Shown: positions 41,861 through 50,743, counted from the first letter of the stretch. The stretch is 64,000 nucleotides of DNA from Kitasatospora xanthocidica (GCF_014656195.1 NZ_BNBY01000013.1:1-64000), one strand, 5' to 3'. Numbers and translations are program-made. The notes: a model not told the origin generated them from the letters alone.

Positions 41861-42685
41861 ATGTGGCAGGCTCCCCCCGCCCCTGCCGACGGCCGCGAGT
41901 GGCTCCCGGTGCTGGACATGCCGGCGCCCGGCCCGCAGAACCGCTGGACGGTCCTGCTGCGCGCCCTGCTGCTGATCCCCCAGTTCGTGGTGGTGTGGGT
42001 GCTGTCGGTGGTGGCGTTCCTCGTCACCGTGATCGGCTGGTTCGGCGCGCTGGTCCTCGGCCGGCTGCCCGGCTTCGTGGCGGACTACCTCACCGCGTTC
42101 CTCCCCTACGACACCCGCGTCACCGCGTACCTGATGCTCACCGTCGACCGCTACCCGCCGTTCCGGTTCCGGGCGCCGGAACACCCCGTGCAGGTCGGGC
42201 TGCGGCCGGGCGAACTGAACCGGCTCGCCGTCCTGTTCCGCATCGTCCTGGTCATCCCGGCCTCGATCGTGCAGGGCGTGGTGTACGCGGGGTGGTGGAC
42301 GGTGTCGTTCATCAGCTGGCTCGTGGTGCTGGTCCTCGGCCGGATGCCGCAGCCGCTGTACGAGACGACGACCGCGATCCTGCGCTACCGGATGCGCTAC
42401 ACCGCCTACCTGGTGATGCTCTCCTCCGCCTACCCCAAGCGGCTCTTCGGCGACGATCCGGGCAGCGAGCCGGACGGCCCGGCGTCGGCCACCCGCCCGC
42501 TCGTCCTCAGCGGCGGCGGGCGCCTGCTGCTCGTGGTGTTCATCCTCCTCGGGCTGATCTCCTCGGTGACGAGCTCGGTCACCACCACGGTGGACTCCGA
42601 CGACGACAACGACGACGTCACCAACCCGACCCAGCACGTCCTCGCGCCCCTCGTCCCGGGCCCCGCCGACCACGGTCGCCGGTAG
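41861..42685 (+). CDS. DUF4389-family membrane protein
   Basis: 274 aa, ATG with GGAGG upstream. Two tandem DUF4389-like units, each with a membrane hairpin followed by RYxxRxxAY-type segments: LLIPQFVVVWVLSVVAFLVT, FLPYDTRVTAYLMLTVDRYP; then VLVIPASIVQGVVYAGWWTV, ILRYRMRYTAYLVMLSSAYP. A further C-terminal membrane helix (RLLLVVFILLGLISSVTSSV) is followed by an acidic tail (DSDDDNDD). Widespread in actinobacteria; function unknown. Monocistronic. Confidence 0.82.
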   Translation: MWQAPPAPADGREWLPVLDMPAPGPQNRWTVLLRALLLIPQFVVVWVLSVVAFLVTVIGWFGALVLGRLPGFVADYLTAFLPYDTRVTAYLMLTVDRYPPFRFRAPEHPVQVGLRPGELNRLAVLFRIVLVIPASIVQGVVYAGWWTVSFISWLVVLVLGRMPQPLYETTTAILRYRMRYTAYLVMLSSAYPKRLFGDDPGSEPDGPASATRPLVLSGGGRLLLVVFILLGLISSVTSSVTTTVDSDDDNDDVTNPTQHVLAPLVPGPADHGRR

Positions 42686-42815
42686 GGCGCCGGTAGGGCG
42701 TCGCCACCGCCCGGGCCCGCGGAGCGGCCGTGATCACCGTTTCGTTTCGCCCGGCTGTGCGATCACATAAGCTGCTTGAAAGGCGACGCGATGCGCGCGG
42801 TGCGCCGAGGGGTCG

Positions 42816-43703
42816 ATGGCGCGGGGGCCGATGACACAGCGAGGGGAAGCCGCTCTCCCGGGGGCCGGCGCCGGCGGGACGGCGCGGTCCCGGGCCGATG
42901 GCAGCTGGGACTCGGCGCTGGCACCGGGGGAGTTCGCGGCGGTCAAGGGCGCCGGGTTCGATCCGGTCGGCCAGGTCCTCGGCACGGCCGTCTTCCAGCT
43001 CGGGTACACCGGCCTCTGGGGCTGCCCCGGCGCGTGGTCGGCCCCCGGCGGCGTGAAGGCGCCGGCCTCCAGGTGGGAGTCCTCCTACGCGCAGCTGGTG
43101 AACACGCTCTACACGGCGCGCAGGCTGGCGCTCGCCCGGGCGGTCGACGAATGCCGCGCGCTCGGCGGCGACGGGATCGTCGGGGTGACGCTGCGGGCCG
43201 AGGAGTTCCCCGCGGGGGGAGTGGAGTTCACCGCGCGGGGCACCGCCGTCCGGGCCCGCTCCCGGACCCGGCCGCGGGTGCCCTTCACCTCGCACCTGGG
43301 CGGTCAGGACTTCGCCAAGCTCCTCCACGGCGGCTGGGTGCCCACCGGGCTCGCCTTCGGCATCTCCATCGCCACCCGGCACGACGACTGGCGCACCGTC
43401 CGCCGGGTCCGCTGGACCGCCCCGAACCAGGAGGTCGACGGCTACACCCAGCTGATCGGCCACGCCCGCCACGACGCCCGGAACCGGCTGGCCCTCGACG
43501 CGGCGAAGAACGGCGGCGACGGGGTGGTCGTGGACGAGGCGGAGCTGACGGTGACCGAGACCGAGTGCCCCTCGTTCGGGTCCTCCCGCGACCTCGCCGC
43601 CGAAGCCGTCCTCGTCGGCACCTCCATCGCCCGGTACGCCCGCTCCGGGCGGCCCGCCGGGCCCGCACCACTGACCATCATGAGACTGGAGCGCGAGCAC
43701 TGA
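42816..43703 (+). CDS. YbjQ-repeat (heavy-metal-binding domain) protein 1
   Basis: 295 aa (ATG at 42816 or 42831). Two YbjQ/DUF74-like domains, each ending in the signature ARRLALARAVDECRALGGDG-IVGV and ARNRLALDAAKNGGDGVVV, with beta strands before (PVGQVLGTAVFQLGYTG). The family forms pentamers and was named for a presumed metal-binding role, never firmly shown. First gene of a three-gene operon. A possible promoter -10 (TAAGCT, 42768-42773) lies 43 bases upstream. Confidence 0.82.
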   Translation: MARGPMTQRGEAALPGAGAGGTARSRADGSWDSALAPGEFAAVKGAGFDPVGQVLGTAVFQLGYTGLWGCPGAWSAPGGVKAPASRWESSYAQLVNTLYTARRLALARAVDECRALGGDGIVGVTLRAEEFPAGGVEFTARGTAVRARSRTRPRVPFTSHLGGQDFAKLLHGGWVPTGLAFGISIATRHDDWRTVRRVRWTAPNQEVDGYTQLIGHARHDARNRLALDAAKNGGDGVVVDEAELTVTETECPSFGSSRDLAAEAVLVGTSIARYARSGRPAGPAPLTIMRLEREH

Positions 43704-43704
43704 C

Positions 43705-44568
43705 ATGACCGATCGAACCGGGCAGGGACCGGACGGGGGAGCCGCGCGGCCCGCGGCGGAGGGCGTGCCCGAGGACGCGATGCGACGGCTCGCGCAGCTG
43801 CGGCCGGGAGAGAAGGGCTCGCTCTTCACCTCGGACCTGACGGTGAACGAGTTCCTGCTGGTGCGCGAGGCCGGCTTCCGCCCGCTCGGCCTGGTCCTCG
43901 GCTCCTCCGTCTACCACGTCGGCATCCAGCTCGGCCGGTGGTCGAAGAACCAGGAGCTGACCAAGCTGTCCCAGGCCATGTACCACGCCCGTGAGCTGGC
44001 GATGGGCCGGATGGAGGCGGAGGCGAGCGCCCTCGGCGCGGACGGCGTCGTCGGGGTGCGGCTGGACATCGAGTTCAAGGAATTCGGTTCGGACATCGCC
44101 GAGTTCATCGCCGTCGGCACCGCGGTGAAGGCCGACGGCGCGGACCCCGGGCCGACCGGGACCTGGCTCAACAACAAGGGCAAGCCGTTCACCTCGGACC
44201 TGTCCGGCCAGGACTTCTGGACCCTCATCCGGGCCGGGTACGCCCCGCTGGACCTGGTCATGGGCTCCTGCGTCTACCACGTGGCGCACCAGCGCATCGC
44301 CCAGGCGCTGGGCAACACCGGCCGCAACGTCGAGATCGAGCAGTTCACCCAGGCGCTCTACGACGCCCGCGAGCTGGCGATGAGCCGCATGCAGGCGGAG
44401 GCGCAGACCCTGGAGGCCGAGGGGATCGTGGCGGTCCAGCTGCGGCAGCACTCGCACACCTGGGGGTCGCACACCACCGAGTTCCTCGCGATCGGCACGG
44501 CGGTGCGCCCGCTCCGCGACGACCACGTCATCGACCGGCCGACCATGGTGCTGAGCCTCGATGCCTGA
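43705..44568 (+). CDS. YbjQ-repeat (heavy-metal-binding domain) protein 2
   Basis: 287 aa, one base after the preceding stop. Again two YbjQ-like domains with the same signatures: FTSDLTVNEFLLVREAGFRP, ARELAMGRMEAEASALGADG; then FTSDLSGQDFWTLIRAGYAP, ARELAMSRMQAEAQTLEAEG. Clearly a paralogue of the gene upstream, by duplication. The last eight bases overlap the next gene. Confidence 0.85.
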   Translation: MTDRTGQGPDGGAARPAAEGVPEDAMRRLAQLRPGEKGSLFTSDLTVNEFLLVREAGFRPLGLVLGSSVYHVGIQLGRWSKNQELTKLSQAMYHARELAMGRMEAEASALGADGVVGVRLDIEFKEFGSDIAEFIAVGTAVKADGADPGPTGTWLNNKGKPFTSDLSGQDFWTLIRAGYAPLDLVMGSCVYHVAHQRIAQALGNTGRNVEIEQFTQALYDARELAMSRMQAEAQTLEAEGIVAVQLRQHSHTWGSHTTEFLAIGTAVRPLRDDHVIDRPTMVLSLDA

Positions 44569-44953
44569 GCCGGACGTGAACCTGCTGGCCGCCGCGCTGC
44601 GCCGGGACAGCGCGGACCTGAACCTCTACGCGGAGGTGCTGTCGGCGGGCCTGGCGGACTCGCTGCCGGCCGGCGCCGTCAGCGTCAAGCGCAGGCGTAC
44701 GGTCGCGGACCGGCTCGCCGGGCGCGGGGGCCCGGTCGCCGAACTGGACATCGTGCTCGGGGAGCAGCGGCTCTCGCTGCGGATGGACGGGGGCCGGGTG
44801 GCCGGGGAGGTCCGCCACGAGGTGCGGGGCATCGTGCTCTCCCGGCGCCCGGTGGGACTGGACGAGTGGATCGACACCCTGGCCCGCGCCCTGGCGGAGG
44901 CCGCGGCCTCGAATGCCCGGGCCCGCGAGGCGGTGGAGCGCTTCCTGGCCTGA
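44561..44953 (+). CDS. Conserved small protein of the YbjQ operon
   Basis: 130 aa, ATG overlapping the previous stop (ATGCCTGA). Soluble alpha/beta protein (LNLYAEVLSAGLADSLPAGA, KRRRTVADRLAGRGGPVAEL, LSLRMDGGRVAGEVRHEVRG, VGLDEWIDTLARALAEAAAS). I recall it as the regular third partner of paired YbjQ-repeat genes in streptomycetes; no biochemical role is known. Confidence 0.75.
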   Translation: MPEPDVNLLAAALRRDSADLNLYAEVLSAGLADSLPAGAVSVKRRRTVADRLAGRGGPVAELDIVLGEQRLSLRMDGGRVAGEVRHEVRGIVLSRRPVGLDEWIDTLARALAEAAASNARAREAVERFLA

Positions 44954-45013
44954 GACGGCCTGGCGCGGTTTGACGCGGCCTGATGGAGGGCGGCGCCGAC
45001 GGGCTCGCCGGCA

Positions 45014-45052
45014 CCGAGGCCGACCGCGGGCGTGACCCGGGGTCGGCCTCGG
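45014..45052. terminator. Bidirectional terminator hairpin
   Basis: Perfect 12-bp stem CCGAGGCCGACC / GGTCGGCCTCGG with a 15-base loop, between the convergent YbjQ operon and aldolase gene. Confidence 0.7.
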
Positions 45053-45058
45053 CGGGGA

Positions 45059-46153
45059 TCAGGAGTTGGCGCCGCGGGCGGCGACCGGCCAGTGGTCGAC
45101 GACCGTGCCGTTCCGCGTGACGACGAGCTCGTTCGCCAGGTTGACCGCGGTGCAGATGTGGTTGGGGACGACCGAGACGCGGGTCCCCGGGCGCGGGGCG
45201 GGTGCGCCCTCGGGGAGGACGACGGTGGCGTGGTGCTCGGACAATGCGGTGATGACCGCGTCCGGGTGCTCGAGGACCAGGCCGTGGCCCTGGACCCAGG
45301 GCGAGAGGTCGGACCCGAGCACCTTGCTGCCCGCGTCGAGGACGAAACGGTCCGGGGCGGGGGTGCTCACGACGGTGGCGACCGCGTGGAGGGCCAGGTC
45401 CTCGGCCGTGCAGCTGCCCATGGCGAGCTGGGCGGCGTCGTTGAACACGTAGACGCCCGGGCGCAGTTCGTTGACGGCGCCCGGCCGCCACCGCCCGGCG
45501 GTCGGGGTCGATCCACCGCTCAGCACCGGTACGGCGACGCCCGCCTCGCGCAGGGCGGCCGCGGCCGCGCCGAGGGCCTGCTCCTCGTCGCGGGCCGCTC
45601 GCTCGCGGGCCAGCGGGTCGTGGCCGTAGCCGTGCCCGGGGAAGGTGAAGACGCCCGCCACCTCCAGGCCGGCGTCGACGGCCGCCCGGCCGACGTCCAC
45701 CGCCTTCGCGGCGGCGACGCCCGTACGGTGGTGGCCGCTGTCGATCTCGACCATGACCCGCACCGGTCCGGCCGCACCGCGCACCGCTTCGGCCAGCCGC
45801 TGGACGCCCTCCACGGAGTCCGCGCCCACCCGCAGGGCGGCGGACTCCGTGAGGTGCCGGAGCCGTCGGGCCTTGGCGTCGTCGACCCACAGGGGGTAGG
45901 CGATGAACAGGTCGGTCACGCCGTCCCGGGCGAAGACCTCGGCCTCGCCGACGGTGGCCACGGTCAGCCCGGCCGCGCCGGCGGCCAGCTGGCGCCGGGC
46001 GATCTCCAGGCACTTGTGGGTCTTGGCGTGGGGGCGCACGGTGAAGCCCCCGGCGGCGGCCGCCGCGCCCATGCGCGTGATGTTGCGGTCCAGGACGTCG
46101 ACGTCCACGACCAGGGCGGGGGTCGTCAGCTCTTCGGTAAGACGTGGGCTCAT
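45059..46153 (-). CDS. D-threonine aldolase / D-serine dehydratase-like PLP enzyme
   Basis: 364 aa fold-type III alanine-racemase-like enzyme. The PLP-binding Lys is in FTVRPHAKTHKCLEIARRQL; the sugar-phosphate loop region includes VFTFPGHGY and SGGSTPT. The C-terminal metal-binding pair typical of the D-threonine aldolase/D-serine dehydratase family is VVPNHICTAVNLANEL (His and Cys). The reaction would be metal- and PLP-dependent cleavage or dehydration of a D-beta-hydroxy amino acid. Which substrate is used cannot be decided here. Monocistronic. Confidence 0.85.
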   Translation of the reverse strand: MSPRLTEELTTPALVVDVDVLDRNITRMGAAAAAGGFTVRPHAKTHKCLEIARRQLAAGAAGLTVATVGEAEVFARDGVTDLFIAYPLWVDDAKARRLRHLTESAALRVGADSVEGVQRLAEAVRGAAGPVRVMVEIDSGHHRTGVAAAKAVDVGRAAVDAGLEVAGVFTFPGHGYGHDPLARERAARDEEQALGAAAAALREAGVAVPVLSGGSTPTAGRWRPGAVNELRPGVYVFNDAAQLAMGSCTAEDLALHAVATVVSTPAPDRFVLDAGSKVLGSDLSPWVQGHGLVLEHPDAVITALSEHHATVVLPEGAPAPRPGTRVSVVPNHICTAVNLANELVVTRNGTVVDHWPVAARGANS

Positions 46154-46313
46154 ACCCCATGATCACACCGGGCGGCCCGGTTCGGTTCCCCCGGTGCCCT
46201 GGGTGTCCAGGTGCCCAGGGAGCCCTGGGCGCCCCGGTGGCGCCCGCGTGCGACGGGCGCCACCGGGCAGGGTCACCCGACGGGGTCACCGGGCCGGGGT
46301 CACCGGGCGGGCG

Positions 46314-46571
46314 TCAGTCCGCCGGGTCGATCCGGTAGCCCCCGCGGGCCGAGTGGAGGGTGAGCGCCTCGACCGGGCAGTAGTCCACGGCCTCGGTCAG
46401 CTCCGCCGTCAACTCCGCGCCGCCGTCGGCGTACTCGGCCAGCGGTGCGGCCAGGCCGTCGGCGCCGAGAGCCAGGGAGTCCGGGGCGGTGAGGGCGCAC
46501 ATCCCGGAGCCGATGCAGCGGTCCCGGTCGACCCGGACGATCACCGGCTCGGTGTCCGCCCGGCCCGTCAC
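46314..46571 (-). CDS. [3Fe-4S] ferredoxin of the second P450
   Basis: 85 aa, GTG start overlapping the P450 stop (GTGA). Cluster ligands in DRDRCIGSGMCALTAPDSLA (C-x5-C) and VDYCPVEALTLH (CP). Longer at both ends than the 65-aa ferredoxin at 38580. Partner of the P450 encoded immediately upstream; no reductase gene follows, so it must use one encoded elsewhere. Confidence 0.9.
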   Translation of the reverse strand: MTGRADTEPVIVRVDRDRCIGSGMCALTAPDSLALGADGLAAPLAEYADGGAELTAELTEAVDYCPVEALTLHSARGGYRIDPAD

Positions 46572-47788
46572 CAGGACACCCGCAGGGAGCTGGGGCTGCG
46601 GGTGAGCAGGCCGCGCCGCCAGTCGATCCGCTCCACCGCGTCGGCCATCCGCAGGGCGGGCAGCCGGCGGGCCAGCCGGTGCAGGGCCAGCTCCAGCTCC
46701 ATCCGGGCCAGCCAGGCGCCCAGGCAGTGGTGCGGGCCGGCCCCGAAGGTCAGCATCGGCGCGGCCAGCGGGGAGAACAGCTCGGTGCGCAGGTCCCCGG
46801 TGAAGACCTCCGGGTCCTGGTTGGCGGCGGCGGTGTCGGCGGCGACCACGCTGCCGGCCGGGATGACCACCCCGCCGATCTCGACGTCCTCGACGGTGCG
46901 GCGCATCAGCCCGGGCATGTGCTCGTGGGCGTCGCCGAGCGGGACGGCGCGCAGCAGCTGCTCGGTCGCGGCGGCGGCGCTGGTCTCGTCGGAGGCGAGC
47001 TGCTGCCAGGCCTCGCGCCCGTCGTGGAGCAGGTAGACCAGGGCGTTGCCGAGGCTGGTCATGGTGGTCTCGTGCCCGGCCACGACCAGGCCGATGACCA
47101 GTGCGACCAGCTGCCCCTCGGTGATCGAGCCGTCCTCGTCGGCGGCCGCGAGCAGGCTGCTGACCAGGTCGTCGCCGGGCTCGGCGCGGCGCTCGGCGAT
47201 CACCCCGGCGCCGAAGGCGGAGAACTCGGTCATCGCGGTGACGATCGCCTCGGCGGAGTAGGCGGTGGTGGACAGCGCGTGGTCGCTCCAGTGGGCGAGC
47301 CGCTTGCCGTCCAGGTTGTCCAGGCCCATCAGCCGGCTGATCACCGCGACCGGCAGCGGCCGGGTGTAGCCGGCGACGATGTCGGTGGGGGAGCCGTGGT
47401 CCATCAGTTCGTCGATGAGGCCTTCGACGACCGAGGCCACCCAGGGCTTCCAGCGGGCTATCGCGCGCGGGGTGAAGGCCCGCTGCACGGTGCGGCGCAG
47501 CCGCTGGTGCTCGGTGCCGTCGATGTTGAGCATGCTCTGCGGGTCGTCGAGGATGTTGGGCGTGACCGTGATCGGCGGCGCGTCCGGCGCGTAGAGCGGG
47601 GCGCGGCCAAGGCGCGGGTCCGTCAGCACCTGGCGGACGTCCGCGTGCCGGCTGACCAGCCAGACCGGCGTGCCGGTGGGCAGCGCGGCCAGCCGGGGCG
47701 GGCCGGGTTCCAGGTGGCGCAGGCAGTGCAGCGGGGGGAGCGGGGCGGTGCCGGTTCCGGCACCGGTCGCACTGTTCTCGGTGGACAT
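46568..47788 (-). CDS. Cytochrome P450 with variant K-helix (EQLLR)
   Basis: 406 aa from the ATG at 47788 (GGAG five bases upstream). I-helix VIGLVVAGHETTMTSLGNAL, heme-binding TFGAGPHHCLGAWLARMELE. In the K-helix the normal EELLR (ExxR) reads ATEQLLRAVPLG, so the Glu of ExxR is Gln. N-terminal SMLNIDGTEHQRLRRTVQRA is typical of CYP107-like bacterial enzymes. Operon with its ferredoxin. Substrate unknown; no biosynthetic cluster is attached. Confidence 0.9.
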   Translation of the reverse strand: MSTENSATGAGTGTAPLPPLHCLRHLEPGPPRLAALPTGTPVWLVSRHADVRQVLTDPRLGRAPLYAPDAPPITVTPNILDDPQSMLNIDGTEHQRLRRTVQRAFTPRAIARWKPWVASVVEGLIDELMDHGSPTDIVAGYTRPLPVAVISRLMGLDNLDGKRLAHWSDHALSTTAYSAEAIVTAMTEFSAFGAGVIAERRAEPGDDLVSSLLAAADEDGSITEGQLVALVIGLVVAGHETTMTSLGNALVYLLHDGREAWQQLASDETSAAAATEQLLRAVPLGDAHEHMPGLMRRTVEDVEIGGVVIPAGSVVAADTAAANQDPEVFTGDLRTELFSPLAAPMLTFGAGPHHCLGAWLARMELELALHRLARRLPALRMADAVERIDWRRGLLTRSPSSLRVSW

Positions 47789-48497
47789 CCGTACTCCAGA
47801 CTCCAGGGCGATGGGCCGCGCGGGCGGCCCGACGGGGGTGGATCCGAGGATGGTGCGGGGGACGGGTGGTGCGGCCGGCTGGCGGCTCGACACGGGCCGG
47901 GACTGGGTCGGGCATCTGCTGCGGGGTGGCGCGAAACGTGCGGGGGCGTACGGTCGGTACGGGCCGGGCACGGGCGGCGCGCGGTGGCGCGCCGTCGGGT
48001 GGGGCGGGTGTGCTGAGCGTGGTCGCGTGGACCGTCTCTGCTACGACCGTACGTGGGCCGCGGGGCGCCCGTCTGCGGCACTTCCAGCCAACACCGGTGC
48101 TTTCCGGGCAGTTCGGGGCGCGCCGACGAGCGCCCGGCGCCACCCGTGCGCCCCTGCTCGCGGGGGTTGCGCCGGACCGTCGCCGGACCGTCGTCGGGCC
48201 GCCGACGGGTGGCCGCCGGATAGTCGCCCGGCATGTGCCGGCTGACCTGCCGTGAGCCGCCGCGGCGTCAGCGTGGCGTCAGGGCGGCGTCGGCGGGCCG
48301 GCGGCCGGAGCCGGCCGCCGGCGCCGGTGGTGAGCCGGATCGTCGAGGAACCTCCGACCCGCCCCGCCGGTGCCCGGCGGGGCGGACGCTACGCTTCGTG
48401 GGCAGTGCGTCCGCGGTTCCCCCGCGGTGCGTCCGCAGTCGTTTCGTCGCAGGTCACACCGGTGCAGAGCCGCACCGGCCGTCGGAGGTGTAATCGG
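47789..48497. other. 709-bp intergenic region between divergent P450 and dehydrogenase genes
   Basis: No gene that I can support, although several frames are open because of the high GC content. It contains a perfect 10-bp-stem, 3-base-loop hairpin (GCCCCGCCGG-TGC-CCGGCGGGGC, 48361-48383) and two copies of GTGCGTCCGC 22 bp apart (48405-48414 and 48427-48436). A TACGCT box at 48390-48395 is a possible -10 for the dehydrogenase. The rest is unremarkable high-GC DNA. Confidence 0.6.
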
Positions 48498-49583
48498 ATG
48501 CCCCAGCAGGTCAAGGCAGTGATCGCGCGCGCCAAGGGCGCGCCCGTGGAGGTGGCCACGATCGTGGTGCCGGATCCCGGCCCGGGCGAGGCGGTGGTCC
48601 GGATCCAGGCTTGCGGCGTCTGCCACACCGACCTCCACTACCGCGAGGGCGGGATCAACGACGAGTTCCCGTTCCTGCTCGGCCACGAGGCCGCGGGCAT
48701 CGTGGAGTCCGTCGGCGAGGGCGTCACCGAGGTCGAGCCCGGCGACTTCGTGGTCCTCAACTGGCGTGCGGTGTGCGGTCAGTGCCGTGCCTGTCGGCGC
48801 GGGCGCCCGCAGTACTGCTTCGCCACCCACAATGCCGAGCAGAAGATGACGCTGCTGGACGGCACCGAGCTGTCCCCGGCGCTGGGCATCGGCGCGTTCG
48901 CCGAGAAGACCCTGGTCGCGGCCGGCCAGTGCACCAAGGTCGACCCGGCCGCCGAGCCGGCCGTCGCCGGGCTGCTGGGCTGCGGTGTGATGGCGGGTCT
49001 CGGCGCCGCGATCAACACCGGCAACGTCGGCCGCGGTGACACCGTCGCCGTGATCGGCTGCGGCGGCGTCGGCGGCGCGGCGGTGATGGGCTCCCGGCTG
49101 GCGGGCGCGGCGAAGATCATCGCCGTCGACATCGACGACCGCAAGCTGGAGACGGCCCGTACCCTCGGCGCCACCCACACCGTCAACTCCCGCACCACCG
49201 ACCCGGTCGAGGCGATCCGCGAACTGACCGGCGGCAACGGCGCGGACGTGGTCGTCGAGGCGGTCGGCCGCCCCGAGACCTACCGGCAGGCCTTCTACGC
49301 CCGCGACCTGGCCGGCACCGTCGTCCTGGTCGGCGTGCCGACCCCGGAGATGAAGCTGGAACTCCCGCTGCTCGACGTCTTCGGCCGCGGCGGCGCCCTG
49401 AAGTCCTCCTGGTACGGCGACTGCCTGCCCTCGCGGGACTTCCCGATGCTCATCGACCTCTACCTCCAGGGGCGCCTGGACCTGCGCGCCTTCGTCACCG
49501 AGACGATCGAACTCGACGCGGTGGAGCAGGCCTTCGAGCGCATGCACCAGGGCGACGTCCTCCGCTCGGTCGTGGTCCTGTGA
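48498..49583 (+). CDS. mscR: S-(hydroxymethyl)mycothiol dehydrogenase
   Basis: 361 aa, ATG with GGAGGTG seven bases upstream. Zinc-dependent class III-type alcohol dehydrogenase: catalytic zinc site ACGVCHTDLHYREGG and LLGHEAAGIVESVG, structural zinc Cys cluster CGQCRACRRGRPQYC, nucleotide-binding VIGCGGVGGAAVMGSRLAGA, and the C-terminal KSSWYGDCLPSRDFPMLIDL. The sequence fits mycothiol-dependent formaldehyde dehydrogenase, which oxidises the formaldehyde-mycothiol adduct; NO-mycothiol reduction is a second known activity. Its stop overlaps the MBL hydrolase start, so the two form a detoxification operon. Confidence 0.92.
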   Translation: MPQQVKAVIARAKGAPVEVATIVVPDPGPGEAVVRIQACGVCHTDLHYREGGINDEFPFLLGHEAAGIVESVGEGVTEVEPGDFVVLNWRAVCGQCRACRRGRPQYCFATHNAEQKMTLLDGTELSPALGIGAFAEKTLVAAGQCTKVDPAAEPAVAGLLGCGVMAGLGAAINTGNVGRGDTVAVIGCGGVGGAAVMGSRLAGAAKIIAVDIDDRKLETARTLGATHTVNSRTTDPVEAIRELTGGNGADVVVEAVGRPETYRQAFYARDLAGTVVLVGVPTPEMKLELPLLDVFGRGGALKSSWYGDCLPSRDFPMLIDLYLQGRLDLRAFVTETIELDAVEQAFERMHQGDVLRSVVVL

Positions 49584-50218
49584 CCGCGGGCGGGGCCCGG
49601 GTCGACCGGCTGGTGACCGCCGGGACCTTCGACCTCGACGGCGGCAGCTGGGAGGTGGAGAACAACGTCTGGATCGTCGGCGACGACCACGAGGCGCTGG
49701 TGATCGACGCCGCGCACGACGCCGAGGCCATCGAGGCGGCGCTCGGCGGCCGCCGGCTGCTGGCGATCGTCTCCACCCACGCGCACAACGACCACATCGA
49801 CGCGGCCCCGGCCCTCGCGGCCCGGACCGGGGCGCCGGTCCTGCTGCACCCGGACGACCTGCCGCTCTGGAAGCAGACCCACCCGGACCGCCTCCCCGAC
49901 GGCGAACTGGCCGACGGTCAGCGGATCGAGGTGGCCGGCATCGAGCTGACCGTCCTGCACACCCCTGGGCACGCCCCGGGCGCGGTCTGCCTGTACGCCC
50001 CCGCGCTGGGCACCGTCTTCACCGGCGACACCCTCTTCCACGGCGGCCCGGGCGCGACCGGCCGGTCGTTCTCGCACTTCCCGACCATCATCGACTCGAT
50101 CCGCGAGCGCCTGCTGACGCTCCCGGCCGAGACGGTGGTGCGCACCGGCCACGGCGACCCGACCACCGTCGGCGCCGAGGCCCCGGCCCTGCCGGACTGG
50201 ATCGCCCGCGGGCACTGA
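49580..50218 (+). CDS. MBL-fold hydrolase partner of mycothiol-dependent dehydrogenase
   Basis: 212 aa, GTG start overlapping the mscR stop (GTGA). Complete metallo-hydrolase motifs: STHAHNDHIDAAPAL (HxHxDH), HTPGHAPGAVCLY, VFTGDTLFHGGPGATGRS, TGHGDPTTVG, as in glyoxalase II-type thioesterases. The constant pairing with mscR in actinobacteria suggests it hydrolyses S-formylmycothiol to formate and mycothiol, the second step of formaldehyde detoxification. That role is inferred. Confidence 0.9.
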   Translation: MTAGGARVDRLVTAGTFDLDGGSWEVENNVWIVGDDHEALVIDAAHDAEAIEAALGGRRLLAIVSTHAHNDHIDAAPALAARTGAPVLLHPDDLPLWKQTHPDRLPDGELADGQRIEVAGIELTVLHTPGHAPGAVCLYAPALGTVFTGDTLFHGGPGATGRSFSHFPTIIDSIRERLLTLPAETVVRTGHGDPTTVGAEAPALPDWIARGH

Positions 50219-50263
50219 CGCCCCACGGGCACCGGCGCCCGGCGGGCACCGGGCGCGGTGCCC

Positions 50264-50303
50264 GTACGGCCCCGGAGGACGGCGGGATCCTCCGGGGCCG
50301 TAC
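50264..50303. terminator. Strong hairpin after the mscR operon, 10 bp before the next start codon
   Basis: Perfect 16-bp stem beginning GTACGGCCCC (50264-50279 with 50288-50303) and an 8-base loop. It should terminate the mscR operon. The right arm ends in TAC, which together with the next three bases forms the TACGAT -10 candidate of the following gene. Confidence 0.7.
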
Positions 50304-50306
50304 GAT
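50301..50306 (+). promoter_or_regulatory. Candidate -10 box for a leaderless gene, inside the hairpin edge
   Basis: TACGAT, seven bases before the ATG at 50314, with no ribosome site present. No clear -35 is visible within the hairpin arm. Confidence 0.35.
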
Positions 50307-50313
50307 CCCGCTC

Positions 50314-50715
50314 ATGGCACAGGACCCGCGCGACCTCGACGACGCCATGCTCGCCTTCTGGCGCGAGCGGCACATCTCCACCCTCACCACCACCCGCCCG
50401 GACGGTTCGCCGCACGTGGTGCCGGTCGGTGTGACCTTCGAGCCGGGGACGGCGACCGCCCGGGTGATCACCAGCCGCACCAGCCGCAAGGCGCGCAACG
50501 TCGCCGAGGCCGGCCCGGAGGGCCTGCGGGTCGCGGTCTGCCAGGTCGACCGGGCGCGCTGGGCGACCCTGGAGGGCGTGGCCGTCGTCCGCGACGAGCC
50601 CGAGCGGGTCGCCGACGCGGAGCGCCGCTACACCGAGCGCTACCGCCAGCCGAGGGTGAACCCGGACCGGGTGGTCATCGAGATCACCGTGGACCGGGTC
50701 CTCGGCCGCGGCTGA
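50314..50715 (+). CDS. PPOX-class F420/FMN-dependent oxidoreductase
   Basis: 133 aa split-barrel flavin/deazaflavin-binding protein: LDDAMLAFWRERHISTLTTT, RPDGSPHVVPVGVTFEPGTA, VITSRTSRKARNVAEAGPEG, VCQVDRARWATLEGVAVVRD. This is the pyridoxamine-5-phosphate-oxidase-like family whose actinobacterial members mostly use F420. It would reduce or bind small molecules or cofactors; the exact substrate is unknown. Probably leaderless; followed by a long palindromic terminator. Confidence 0.88.
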   Translation: MAQDPRDLDDAMLAFWRERHISTLTTTRPDGSPHVVPVGVTFEPGTATARVITSRTSRKARNVAEAGPEGLRVAVCQVDRARWATLEGVAVVRDEPERVADAERRYTERYRQPRVNPDRVVIEITVDRVLGRG

Positions 50716-50743
50716 GCGCCCCGCACCAAGTGCCCCGCACCGA

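Noticed and set aside
47670..48245. Possible gene in the 47.8-48.5 kb gap
   Set aside because: Frames on both strands lack ribosome sites and normal residue use (Arg/Gly/Ala only), and partly overlap the P450 gene.
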